Shown piece after piece: positions 22,907 through 33,565 of a DNA stretch of 38,906 nucleotides. Source of the stretch: Viridothelium virens (lineage: Eukaryota > Ascomycota > Dothideomycetes > Trypetheliales > Trypetheliaceae). Positions within the stretch are counted from its first letter, which is position 1. Each line of letters opens with the position of its first letter. The DNA is taken from the NCBI GenBank assembly GCA_010094025.1, contig ML991893.1, positions 1 through 38,906 of the forward strand, read 5' to 3'. The notes beneath the pieces were generated by a model that did no database searches, had not been told where the DNA came from, and saw only the letters and a list, made by a program, of their open reading frames with translations. A program made the position numbers and the translations under genes.

Positions 22907-23257
22907 ATACGAGCATGCAATAGTCTTTCGGGGCTCTCTCTCTAAGGTATAGATAATTTTTTCCCCTATTCATATTCTTTGATCGTATCTACTCCAGACG
23001 CCACAGCATCCTGACATACCGGATGAACCCTCCCTTTTAGCTCTTGCTTCATGATCTATCGATATTAACTCAAACATCCTCTATCCGACGCTTTCTTCAT
23101 CTATACAACTTGTGATTTAATAAGATTGAGTTCTCTACAAGATGAAGTATCTGGGCAGTGGATCGAGGGAGCAAGCGTGGACTGGTATTGACTATCGTAC
23201 TTTTTTATTATCCCTTTCAGAGCCAGATTTCTAGTGGTAAGAATCCTAAGTTCAAGG
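22907..23257. other. Convergent 3' intergenic region
   Basis: This is 351 bp between the acyltransferase stop and the SNF2 ATPase stop on the opposite strand. No feature is recognised beyond AT-rich ends suited to transcript termination. Confidence 0.4.
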
Positions 23258-26200
23258 TTATGAAGAGGTGTCTAGGATAAAACGCAGCTCCTGACAGAAG
23301 TTAGTTTCAACAGCAGACTGAACAGTCGTGCCATACCTGGAGCTTATCTGACAAAGATTTTTGCTGGTCTTCATCAAATGCGAGACTTGAGAGTTGTTGC
23401 TTTCTTTTCTGAAACTCCAAGATATTCTAAAGCCACTTTAGCAAGTCAGTTCGCTTGAAAACCTTACGAGGATACCTTTTCGACACTGTTTTCGACAATA
23501 TATCTGATCACAGTGACTTCTCGAGTTTGGCCGAGTCGTAATGCTCTCGCAATGGCCTGTTCTTCTATTGTTGGATTCCATTGCGGCTCGACTATGTGGA
23601 TGTAGTTGGCACAAGAAAGATTGAGACTAAGATCAGCATTAGATTTTTTTTAGAGACCACTCATTCAGCTAGCGCTCACCCGACTGCCCCCGTGCTAAAT
23701 GTCATGAGCAGAGTAGAGACTTCAGGTCGTTCCCGGAATGCCTCTAGCTGTCTCTGGCGCTCCGAAAAAGTGACATTACCGTCGATACGGACAAAGCTGA
23801 TCATTTGGAGACTCAGCATTTCTCCAAGCACATCTAACGGTTTCTTCCAATATGAGAAGACGATGCTAATGAGCGGTTAGAAAATATTGAGGTGGGCGCA
23901 AGTCTCCAATACGCGCCTTTTTGAATGATTTATGTTTTGGCATATATTCTGAACGACGGCGGATATCTTTGACGAACATCTCTCGGATGAAGACCCCTCG
24001 CAGTCAAGTGGCTGCTGATCCCCGGCTGTGGTCGAAGATTCATTTTTCAAGAATCCTGCTTCGGTGTCTGCACTGATTGGCAATGATGAAGAGATACCTG
24101 AAGATTGCGGGAGATGCAAGTTTCCACTAGGAGATCTTGCACCAGAGCCCCGGAGTATTTGGGAACAACCCGGACAAAAAGTCATTCCCTTCAATAAAAT
24201 GAGCGACTCTTTGTCTTGGCACACATCGCATCCTTGGGTATATTCATCGCCAATCTGATACTGAGGAGTTACATGGCCTGCAACGAGGCCCGTATTCGAG
24301 ACTTTCAAGCCATCCCAGGATGATCCCAGCACGCAAATCATTCTGAGTTGCAAGATGAGTGTGACGGTCTTTATGTATTTTTGCGCGCTAGAGTTGGTAC
24401 TGGAGCTTGCTAGCAGGTCCGCATCTGTCCGGGCTTGATCGATGACCTTTTCATAGAGTGCTCTTTCAGCCGGCCTTAGTTCTACCCTGGCGGTCTCGTA
24501 ACGTGCGACCAATTTGGAATGATCTTGCTCCTTTCTTCTCAAGCAAATAAGCCGTAATACCTTTCGAAAATTTCGACATGGGTCGTCGTCATCGGAAAAT
24601 AGTGGATCAATGATGTAACGGCTGAACATTGCCTTTGCGGACTTGCCATGAAATGGGTCGATTTTGAGGAATCGTACAAGCGCGCCCCAATCCTCAAGTT
24701 TATTGTGAAAGGGAGTCCCGGTCAAGCACCACCTTCGGTCTGCATGGAGGGTATTGACCGCACGAAACTGTACTGTTTCTTGATTACGAACCCAATGTGC
24801 TGCACAGGAGTGAGCAAATCGCGTGACTATAAGCATAACATTGCGAAGCTTATACCTTCGTCAAGGATGGTACGAAACCATGCTATATGATACAATACCT
24901 TTTTGTTTTGGTAGTCTTTCATGAGGGTTGAAAAAGTCGTTAGAACCACATCAGTAGCACCCAGTACCCGAGGATCGGTTTCACGGCGATTGCCATGGAA
25001 CTTGACGGTATGTAAAAGCCCCTTGGCGAGGTGCCTAAGAAACTAATTAGGTGCGTGGTTTGGATTGATTCTCAAACTAACCGGTCTATCTCTGAGCTCC
25101 AAACCTCCATGACTTCTAGACAGATGAATTATTTCTCTGCTCGTATGACTTGAGCGAAGACTACTTACGTGTTGAAGGGACGACAACTAGTGTAGCTCTG
25201 CTTGAGCAAAGGGAGTCTTCACATTTCAAAAGCGGTGAATACAGTGTTTCAAAGCAAAATGCGTCATCTCTTGAATGAACTATGGCACTTAACATGGTCA
25301 AAGTCTTTCCAAGGCCCATCTTGTCCGCGATAATACCTCCGGCAGCGATTTCGGGTTGGGCATTTTCCCGCATTCCAGTGATTTCGTTTGCAAATTCACT
25401 ATATCTGTTAGTGGATCGTTCGTTCTACAACTCTCTTGGAAGTACGGTATGACAAACCAGCCTTTGGATTCATCTGTTCGCCTCCAAAGGGAGGTTTCGA
25501 GCAGATGACTTTCTCTCCATCTGATAAACTTTAATGCGCTTTTCTGGTGGCTTTCGAAAGGTCAGACGAACTTCAATCCTTAGCACGGAGGTACGCTACC
25601 TCAAGAGGGGTGTTAATATGCCTTGACTCGTTGGCATCTCGTATTCGAAATCAATAGCATCTAATGAATCGATGATCTGGCCAATCTCTAATGATATCCT
25701 AGCCTTCATCTCTTGCGAAGTATCAGTGGGTTTGACAAGGCTGTTGAGATCCGTTTCCTGGCCAGGAATATGGAAGAAATGGGGGTTTTTGTAGTCAATT
25801 CCGGGATCAACACAATCTGGGTGCTGTAAGGCCTTTCCAAAACGGGCAAGTGCAGATCCCACCGGTCTCATCAAGTCAAAGCTTCCGTACACGTTTATTG
25901 AAACGTCAGCTGCATGGTCCACCTTATGAGTTGGCTCGACTGCCGTAGCTTGCATCTTTGAGTCAGTACGCTGGATGACCGCTTGAAATCTAACCGACTC
26001 AAAGGCCTGAGTAGCATTGAGGGCTTTGTAGGATCTATTGTCAAGAATTGCAAAATCCCTCCCATCTGGAGACAGCAATGCATAATAACCATCTCTTGAG
26101 CTGACACAATATCGTTGAAGAGCTTGTCTATCTTTGAGAGCAGCAAGAAAGAAGCTTTTGTCGAGGTCAAACATCTTCACCCAGGCAGCTTTGGAGCCAA

Positions 26201-26646
26201 ACAACTTGGTCCGCAATTAGTCCCTATTGTTCTTCCAAAACTCAGAATTCTTACCGCTCCGTAGCAAATTTCGATTTTCCTTTGGCTGGAAGCCGGATTT
26301 TTCCGTTGCCACTGGGGACGCACGTTGGGTAGCTGTTCAGGCAAATTGGTATTTTGCACACGAGATTCTGCGTCGTCCTCGATAAGGGAAGCGTGTTCGG
26401 ACTTGATGTCCCTGTCGCATGAAGGCAGTACATTCCTAGTCGACTGCAACTCTCTGGATATGGGCCTACTCGAATGATTACTTGAGGGTTTCAGGAAAGA
26501 AAAAGTGAAATGGGACAGAACTTCGCTAAGGCTTACCATATTTGTTCTGCAGTTTGAGGTATGACGTCAGAAGAGAGAACACGTCTTTTCTGCTCACCAG
26601 CTGCAGTACTTTGTAGGAATGATAATTGTCGCTTTCGAGAAGTCAT
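23258..26646 (-). CDS. SNF2-family ATPase/helicase, Rad5/HLTF-like
   Basis: Twelve minus-strand exons (26537-26646, 26255-26480, 25600-26204, 25446-25550, 25169-25398, 25082-25115, 24856-25034, 23917-24799, 23680-23865, 23476-23626, 23337-23426, 23258-23290) sum to 943 aa. All eleven introns are 46-56 bp. Motifs in order: Walker A GGIIADKMGLGKT (Lys380), DEAH box (495-498, split by an intron), LTGTPFHNKLEDW, four cysteines CX2C-X14-CX2C at 687-708 where Rad5/HLTF proteins carry a RING, SKSIVFSYWKKPLDVLGEML, then STGAVGLNLSCANYIHIVEP and QAIARALRLGQTREV. It should be a nuclear DNA-dependent ATPase for remodelling or repair. Oddities are a degenerate RING, Leu882 where motif VI usually has His, and one intron (23866-23916) that needs a GC donor. 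It is divergent to the NLR gene. Confidence 0.85.
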
Positions 26647-27215
26647 GGATCCGCAATGCTTGTACTGATATGCCAAGGCGGCCAAGGCCTAGAGGAGCGG
26701 TCTAGCGAGACTGCTTCTTTAGTTGCGTAAGTAAATGGGACGAGAACAAGAGAATGAGATCAGCAGCTGGTATTCGGCCGCGGTTGTTGAACTCCTTCAG
26801 ATTGTAACACGAGACATGACAGAGCCCGAGCAGTGAGCAGTGAACAGTGGGTAGCTCGTGGCTATGACAGCCGCTCACCAGTGCAGTAAGACATCGACTA
26901 AGCTGCCACGTGTGCATCCGGATGGTGGTTCCTGATGAGGCTGCAATCTGCGATACTCTACGGTACGGTACCGAGTCCGCCTTGGGCAAGCCACAAGCGA
27001 TTTTGAGGCTGTGGCCGCGAAGCCGGGTTCGCCATAGAGTAGACCTCACCGACTTTGTGGCTGTGGATGCAGAGCCACCGCCGCCTCCTGCCATGGTGCA
27101 CTTCAACCCCTTCCCTAGGCCCGCGCGGGCACTCCCACGATAGCGTACTTGCAAGTCTGCTATCTCTTATTCTACTCCGTTGCATGGTTATGACTTGACA
27201 TGACAGCAGAGGGCT
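26647..27215. promoter_or_regulatory. Shared divergent promoter of SNF2 ATPase and NLR gene
   Basis: This 569-bp region separates two start codons pointing apart. It is less AT-rich than the flanks and contains CCACGTGTG (E-box core CACGTG at 26907-26912). Open frames across it on both strands have no domain and look accidental. Confidence 0.5.
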
Positions 27216-30200
27216 ATGTCTTCCTCAAAATCTCGAGAAAACCGACAGAGCCTCATCATCCAGCGCGCAGAATCTAAATTTGTTGATAGCCTAACGTCCA
27301 AACAAAGAAGTGAATTTTCACATAGCACTTTGGAAGATGTTTATAAGACAATATCAGACATCCAAATGAAGCATGGAAGCTCAAAGGAACTTCGAAACAT
27401 GGCACGTATCGAAGGCTTTCTCGATGCTATGAGCCAATTAGGTGAAATGGTTGACAGATTCCTCAACTCCACGCCGTTTATGGGCTATGTATGGGTAGGT
27501 TTTACACTCGAGAATACTACAGACATGATTGATGAGATCTTTCCAGGGACCTATCAAGTTCTCGCTACTGGTATGAGCTCGTGTATTGAATGGTTCTTGG
27601 AAACCAAACTCACAGTATCAGGTGGCCGAAAAGTGGTTCGAGTCTTTAGACATCATATTGAAGGCGTATGAAGAGATTGGTGAAAGAATGCCATCTCTAA
27701 AGCAGTATGAAACACTATTCGGGAGGAATCCCCAAGGTCGAAAAGCCTTAGAGCTATATTACTGTGATATTATTGAGTTTCACTACCATGCACTGCCATT
27801 TTTGAGTAGACCTGGTACAAAATCTCTCAAGGAAGGCTATCACATGCTGATCAGTGATCAGGATGGAAAAGATTCTTTCAATCTTCGTGGAAGAGTTTCG
27901 ACGCCCAATTCCGGCGCATCCTGGACAGTCTAGGTCGACATAAGGAGTGGATTGAAAGCGAGAAGAGTACTGCAGCCATACTAGAGGCGCAGGCCGTGAG
28001 AGAGCTTGCCGAGGCTCGATTTTTGGAAATATCGCAACTTGAAAAACGGAAGCAGCTCTCTGCAGTGATGGAGAAGCTGAGTCCACCTGACTTCCAATTA
28101 GATCATGATATTGCCACCGAACAGAAAAAGGGTAGCTCGACAGGCCAATGGATATCTGAAGACCCTAAATTCCTAGCTTGGTCCGAAGAACAAAGTTGGG
28201 CAAACCCTCTACTTTACATCCACGGAGTTCCTGGAGCTGGTCAGTTCTCCTCTGTCTTGCGGTCACACTTTGACTGACAACTGTAAGGCAAAACTATATT
28301 GGCATCCATTGTCATAAATAAGCTCATGAATCGCAAGAGTCCAGTGCTATACTTCTATTGCAAGCATCAACACGAACAAAACACCTTTGGTGATATACTT
28401 CGGGCCCTACTTGCTCAATCCATCGGCCAGGATAGTTCTTCGCTGTCTTATATCTACGAAGTGTGCTCCACGAAAAACAGAGTCATGATGACAGCAATGC
28501 TTGAAGAGCTAGTAGATGTTGCGTTTGCTAGCCAGAGCGTTTCCTTTATTGTCCTTGATGGCCTGGATGAATGCACATCTGAAGAAGCAGAGAAAGCAAT
28601 CTCATGGTTTGTTTCTCGTTGTAAAAAGCAGGAATCTTTGGATTCCGGACGCATTCGTCTCGCATGTGTAGGCCAGCGCATCGAGATCCTTCAGCGACTA
28701 CTATCTTCTGCAGAGGAGATATGCTTGGAAAATGAACAACATCAGCAAGATATTTTCACTTACGTCAAGAGAAGAGCACATGATCTGACAGACGAGTTCG
28801 AGATCGACTCTCAAACCGAGTCGTCCATTGTAAAGCGCACTACCGAGTCTGCAAAGAGTGAGATCCCTTTCATCTTTTTGGAATCTCTTCTAACTGCAGA
28901 TTTTAGGTATGTTTTTATTTGCAAAGCTCGTAATGGAAAATCTTTCGAACCAATTGAGCCGCAATGAACTACTCAAGGAAATAGACCGCGAACTTTTTCC
29001 TGTTGATCTGAAAGATGCGTTGGTATTCACACGCCTGGCCGTTACTTTCATGCTAATGTTGACAAAGGTATGATCGTATCGTTGCCAACTTGCTCAAGGT
29101 CGGTCCGCAACGAAGGGCAGCAATGCAAATCATTGAAGCAGTGACATGCGCTTTCCGACCCTTGAAGTGGAGGGAAATTCAGGCCTTCTTTTTCATTGAC
29201 CCAAAGACAAGTGACTGCGATTACCAGGGCCGAAAACTTCGCAAGAGTTGCAAGAAGCTCTGTAGCTCACTCATTGATCTTTGCAAAGAGGATAATCAGC
29301 TAGATGGCGATGCTACGCTGACTCTTGTGCATGAAAGCGCGCGCCAGTAAGTGCGAAGTCCTCCTTATTTCGCTGAAACTAATGTACCGTAAACAGTTAT
29401 TTAATAAAAAAGGGACTTCTTGAGATCTCACAAGGACATGCAAAAATGGGTCTCTTCTGCGCCGCATATTTAACATCACTGCCCTTTAACCTTGCATCAA
29501 GTGAAGATGATCTCACCAAATGGATTCTTGCTGGATACTTTGCTTTCCATGAATATGCAGTCACGTACACGGTTGAACATATCATAGCCACAATAGACGA
29601 GCACAGAGACTGTCCAGAAGCCACACGTGATGACATAGAGGCGTGTCTGAAGAATTTTATTGACGCTTACGCGATCCCTGATGACCGTGCAATATTACAC
29701 GAGAGCGGAGGAAGCTCAGGTCTGGCCACAGTCCTTCGGAATATGCATCCGACCGCCAGAGCACGGAGCAAATGCTTTGACCTGGAGCAACGAACTTTGC
29801 GCATCAGAGAGAAAATTCGGTCTCTTGCATGTGATTCGTATCTCGATGAGACATGTGAACATCGCGTACGGGAGCTTTATGGGCTGCAGAACTTCAAGTG
29901 CCCCAAGATCGGATGCTATTACTTCCTGACAGGATTTGTGTCCGATGCCACTAGAAGGACACATTTAGATCGGCATGATCGACCATTTACATGCACAGAA
30001 AGGGATTGTGCCTTCGCAAAGTTTGGGTTTGAGGATCAACGGCAGTTAGAGGGCCACTTGCGACACCATCACAACTCGAGAAGCAGCGAAATGTTTATCT
30101 CCCGCAAGCGACCGAAGACCGTATATCATGATGTCTTTTACGCCGCTTCTCAGGGCGACGTATCATCGGTTGAGACTTTCCTGAATGACGGAAACTACGT

Positions 30201-31257
30201 TGATGTGACAGACAAAGCCGGCGACAGCCTACTGATCCACGCAGTCCAAAATTCCCAGTTACAAATCTGCAAGATGCTTGTTAAAAATGGTGCAAATATT
30301 AATCGCATTACCTCGCAGAAAAAGTCAGCATTATCAGAAGCAGTTCACGCTCAGGGTCTCGAAGTGCTTCAATATCTTCTATCATTAGACGGCATCGTTA
30401 CCACAGCGAGAGTAGGGAATTCGAAGAGAACCGCGTTTGGAGAAGCAGTCCATATGTCATCAACAGCCAAAGCAATGCTGTTTGTAGATTCGGGCAAACT
30501 TGATTGGAGTTCAACGGAACCTGATTCTCCGTTTCGAGTCGCTTTAGTCCATTCGTGCCCCGCTATTCTTCAGCGCTTGCTGGAAAGAAGTCCTAAAGAC
30601 ATCGCTATCAATCAAGATCTACTGTGGCACGCAACCAGATACAGGACTGAAAATCCCGAGAAAAAGGTGAAATTGTTATTGGAGACGGGAAGATTCGATA
30701 TAGATCGCGTTTGCCTTGGCCGTACACCTCTACAAATGGCCACAAGGGCAGGCCAAGTTGCTGTAGTGGACCAGCTATTGGCCACGAATGGTATCAGTAA
30801 CGTGAACTTCCAAGATCGACAGGGAGGCTGCACTGCCTTACACTTCGCGGTTAAACTAGGACGTTTGGACCTTGTTCGAGCATTGCTAGCGACAGGCGGA
30901 ATCAATGTCAACATACGCAATCATGACGAGGGGAGTCCATTTGATTTGGCGGCATCCTCAGCACATGACTCCATAGCTGAAGCAATGATTGGTAGGAGAC
31001 TGGTTAGCCCTCACATACTCGCTAGATATCGCGATGGTCTCATACCGAAAAAGGACAGGCCCCCTCCAGATTTTGCATTGGAAGACTACCAACTGGACAT
31101 AATGCTTCTGGAGCAACAAATCAAGGAGAGGCAACAGCGGCCTCGACAGGGGCAGAGTCAGCAGCGGCAGAATCAGCAGGATTACGAAATGCAACTACTG
31201 CTCCTGGAGCGGCAAAACAAGAAGAGGCTATTAATGGCTCGACAATTCGAGGATTAG
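27216..31257 (+). CDS. NLR-type NACHT protein with C2H2 fingers and ankyrin repeats
   Basis: Eight exons (27216-27494, 27547-27570, 27622-27814, 27862-28239, 28288-28857, 28907-29018, 29068-29346, 29397-31257) give 1231 aa. Residues 1 to about 230 are a helical N-terminal domain of the kind common on fungal NACHT-ankyrin proteins. NACHT follows: Walker A GVPGAGKT (287-294), Walker B IVLDGLDE (379-386), then MFLFAKLVMENL and the LKDAYDRIVANL helix. Two C2H2 fingers have Cys780/785-His801/805 and Cys811/816-His832/836. About eight ankyrin repeats cover residues 855-1145, and a Gln-rich tail ends at TAG 31255. Such proteins act in the cytosol as receptors for non-self recognition and regulated cell death; the ligand and effector here are unknown. 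Exon 2 is only 24 nt (GPIKFSLL) but restores the family sequence. The tail seems truncated. Confidence 0.87.
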
Positions 31258-31470
31258 TCACAGCAGAATCAATAGAAGCGGAAGCAGCAAGACAAGTCCT
31301 GTCCAAAATTTGTACTGCAGGATTACCAAATGCAGCTACTGCTCCAGGAGTAGGCAAACCTGATGAGGCCACTGATGCCTCGACGCAAAGGCGACTACTA
31401 GGAGCAGAATCAGCCACTTCTTTTAACAGAAATGGTCGTATTGATATATGCTGCTCAAAAACTCGATGTT
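31258..31470 (+). pseudogene. Decayed continuation of the NLR C-terminal tail
   Basis: Beyond the NLR stop the same frame continues with related sequence: LQDYQMQLLLQE at about 31315-31350 repeats QDYEMQLLLLER found before the stop (31177-31212). Further in-frame TAGs occur at 31273, 31351 and 31399, all explicable as CAG to TAG. The ancestral receptor was probably longer by at least one copy of this coiled, Gln/Leu-rich tail. The intact part is already complete to the ankyrin repeats, so the NLR may still work. Confidence 0.5.
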
Positions 31471-32160
31471 GTTCAGCTGTAACCGATTTCAGAACAAGCT
31501 TCTTTGTCAAAAAACTTACCGCTTTGGTTTAATGACGTTCGGACGTGCGCCTATCGGCTTGGGAAGCGATCACCAAATCATAGAATTATTAGAGCCTGCT
31601 GCTATTGTTGAAGGCGAATACGATGTCAAAGAAGTTTACGATTTTTTCCCGGTCAGTATGGGCGTAGAAAAGTGATAGATCTGCTAAGAGACTTGCCCTA
31701 GAATCTTTCTTCGAAAGACAAGCTTTACGTAGGCCTCCAAATCTATCAAATCAGGAAACTCGACTGCGGTAGATGGTGGTGGTGCGAATATCACTAACAG
31801 CGGTGCGGGTATAGATTTCAACTGGTCCGTTGCTCGAATTGAAGAGCTTGACATTCTGGGGAGACAACCGAGCCTCAAAAGAAATGTAAAGAGGTTCGGT
31901 GACTTTAGGAAATCCAACGGCAGAATATCCCACTACTCAATAGTCAATACGTTCAGAGTCGCACGTATATTGAACCTCTTCGGGAACCAATACATTTAAT
32001 GGAAACCTCAATCAGACTTACAATAGATCAGAAAGCTTTATACTTGATGTTGTTCATGGAGTAGGATCTAATCAAGATAGCCTCGGAGGTGGTGTCTACC
32101 ACATCACATACGCGCTTGGATCCCTTTATATAGATCTTTACGCCCTGTAGTAAATTCTAA
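31471..32160. other. Transition zone between gene island and AT-rich block
   Basis: About 690 bp of near-normal composition. A plus-strand frame at 31448-31675 (including GRAPIGLGSDHQIIELLEP) and a minus-strand frame at 31684-31917 have no recognisable domain. I treat both as relics or chance. Base composition changes sharply to AT-rich near 32160. Confidence 0.35.
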
Positions 32161-32768
32161 TTTCTCTTTGCCCTTACCTTTATTAAAGGAGGTTTATATA
32201 ATAGCCTGCACTTTAGGCAACCTAAATAGGTTAATTAAATTATTTCCTCTGATTTTATTATATATTATAATACTAGGTTATAAGCCTAGAGCTGTGCCTT
32301 TTTAACATATTATTTGATTTATTTTTAATATAAATTTTTTTAATATTTTACCTCTTTTTTAAGTATTTGATATTATATAATAATTTCCCTTTTTAATTAT
32401 AATATTTAAAAATAAAAAGAATTATGCTAAATAAAAAAAGTTTTTATTAGCTTTATTATTTATAAAGGATTTTAAAGTTTATTTAATAAAATTTAAAAAA
32501 AAGTATATTAAAATAGCTTTATTTATTTAAATTATTTATTTAAATAAAATTTATATAAATATTGAATTTTATCAAATATTATTAAAGGTTATTCAAAAAA
32601 ACCTAAAAAATATTTATAAAATTAATAATTTAGTATTAAAAAAAATATAATATTAAAATAAATAAAATTATATTATAATAATAATAAGCCTTTTAAATTA
32701 TTCTATTATAAATAAAATAAAGCTTATATAAATATAAAAAATATTAATTACATTATTTTATAAAAAGG
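32161..32768. repeat. AT-rich, RIP-decayed block
   Basis: Almost wholly A and T with abundant TpA and no open frame of note, the usual result of repeat-induced point mutation of a transposon copy. It directly adjoins the leader of the minus-strand LTR unit (32769-33027), so it is probably the mutated interior of that element. Confidence 0.7.
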
Positions 32769-33565
32769 TGTAAGGCTGCTGCCTTCGGTTGGTCTGTTGG
32801 TTGGTTGGCTAGCTTCCCCACATCGGCTAGCGACATCACGTGAACCACATTATATATTGATGTCTGCGTCGTCACCTGTATCTAGCTCTTTAGCTATCGT
32901 CCTTCGTATCAATTGTCTTGTTTGGAGTCGCTCTTCTTACTGTTATGAGCCTATACCCCTGGTACGAGCCCGGCTTGTAGCAGGTACGTAGAATGGTCTC
33001 AGGGTTTTTTCACGTAGGAGCGGAGTGTCACGGATCCAATGTATGTAAGAAGGTTACTAAGCTTTGAACAACTTGTAATAAATAAGGACTTGTTCAATTG
33101 ACTCATAACTAACTGTGAGATACAGTATTGTAATAAAACGCGAGGAAGTCCAGTTATGCTGGGCTCCTGTCTTCTGTATATATATTCACCGATCAGTTCC
33201 GATCAGTAACTAATCACCGAAGACCGATCAACTTTAAACAACTTGTAATAAATAAGGACTTATTTAATTAACTTATAACTAACTGTGAGATACAGTGTTG
33301 TAATAAAACGCAAGAAGACTTCAGCCAGAGGGTGATACAATGCTTTTTTTTATACTTGCAATTCTGTAGTCTGCTTAGTGGCCCTCCTATTGTGCTCACA
33401 CCTAAGCAATAATACTTAGTACTGAGCGTTGCTGCTTAGTACTGATCATTCTAGGCTGCCACTGATCACTCGGTTAGACTTCAGCTCCTTACCCTTGTGT
33501 TCTGTAGCAGTGTTCCGTGTGCCGTTGACCCCGCCACCCTTCACGGTGAACATGTTCATAACAAT
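32769..33565 (-). mobile_element. LTR and leader of a Gypsy-type retrotransposon, not RIP-decayed
   Basis: Read on the minus strand, 33565 to 33028 runs from TGTTATGAACATG to ATCCGTGACA, that is TG...CA ends typical of an LTR (538 bp). It continues into a leader CTCCGCTCCTACGTG (33027 downward). The R/U5-like half and about 85 bp of leader match the plus-strand LTR at 35708-36116 and its leader. The differences there are almost all C or G here against T or A in the other copy. The U3 halves differ, so these are related subfamilies. Base composition is normal, in contrast to AT-rich DNA on both sides. Confidence 0.7.
33054..33335 (-). repeat. Partial tandem duplication inside the minus-strand LTR
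   Basis: About 100 bp is present twice (33064-33163 and 33234-33335), both with CAACTTGTAATAAATAAGGA and CTAACTGTGAGATACAGT followed by TTGTAATAAAACGC. Between them lie short GATCAGT/GATCGG repeats. The second copy has a few T/A substitutions relative to the first. This explains why this LTR is longer than the plus-strand one. Confidence 0.75.

Noticed and set aside
23258-26646. First impression that the SNF2 gene is a pseudogene because its frames are fragmented
   Set aside because: Eleven short introns with consistent phases join all frames to a whole number of codons and rebuild every helicase motif, including the DEAH box across a junction.
26702-27154. Open frames on both strands in the SNF2-NLR intergenic region
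   Set aside because: Overlapping antisense frames in a GC-richer promoter segment, with no domain and no start context.
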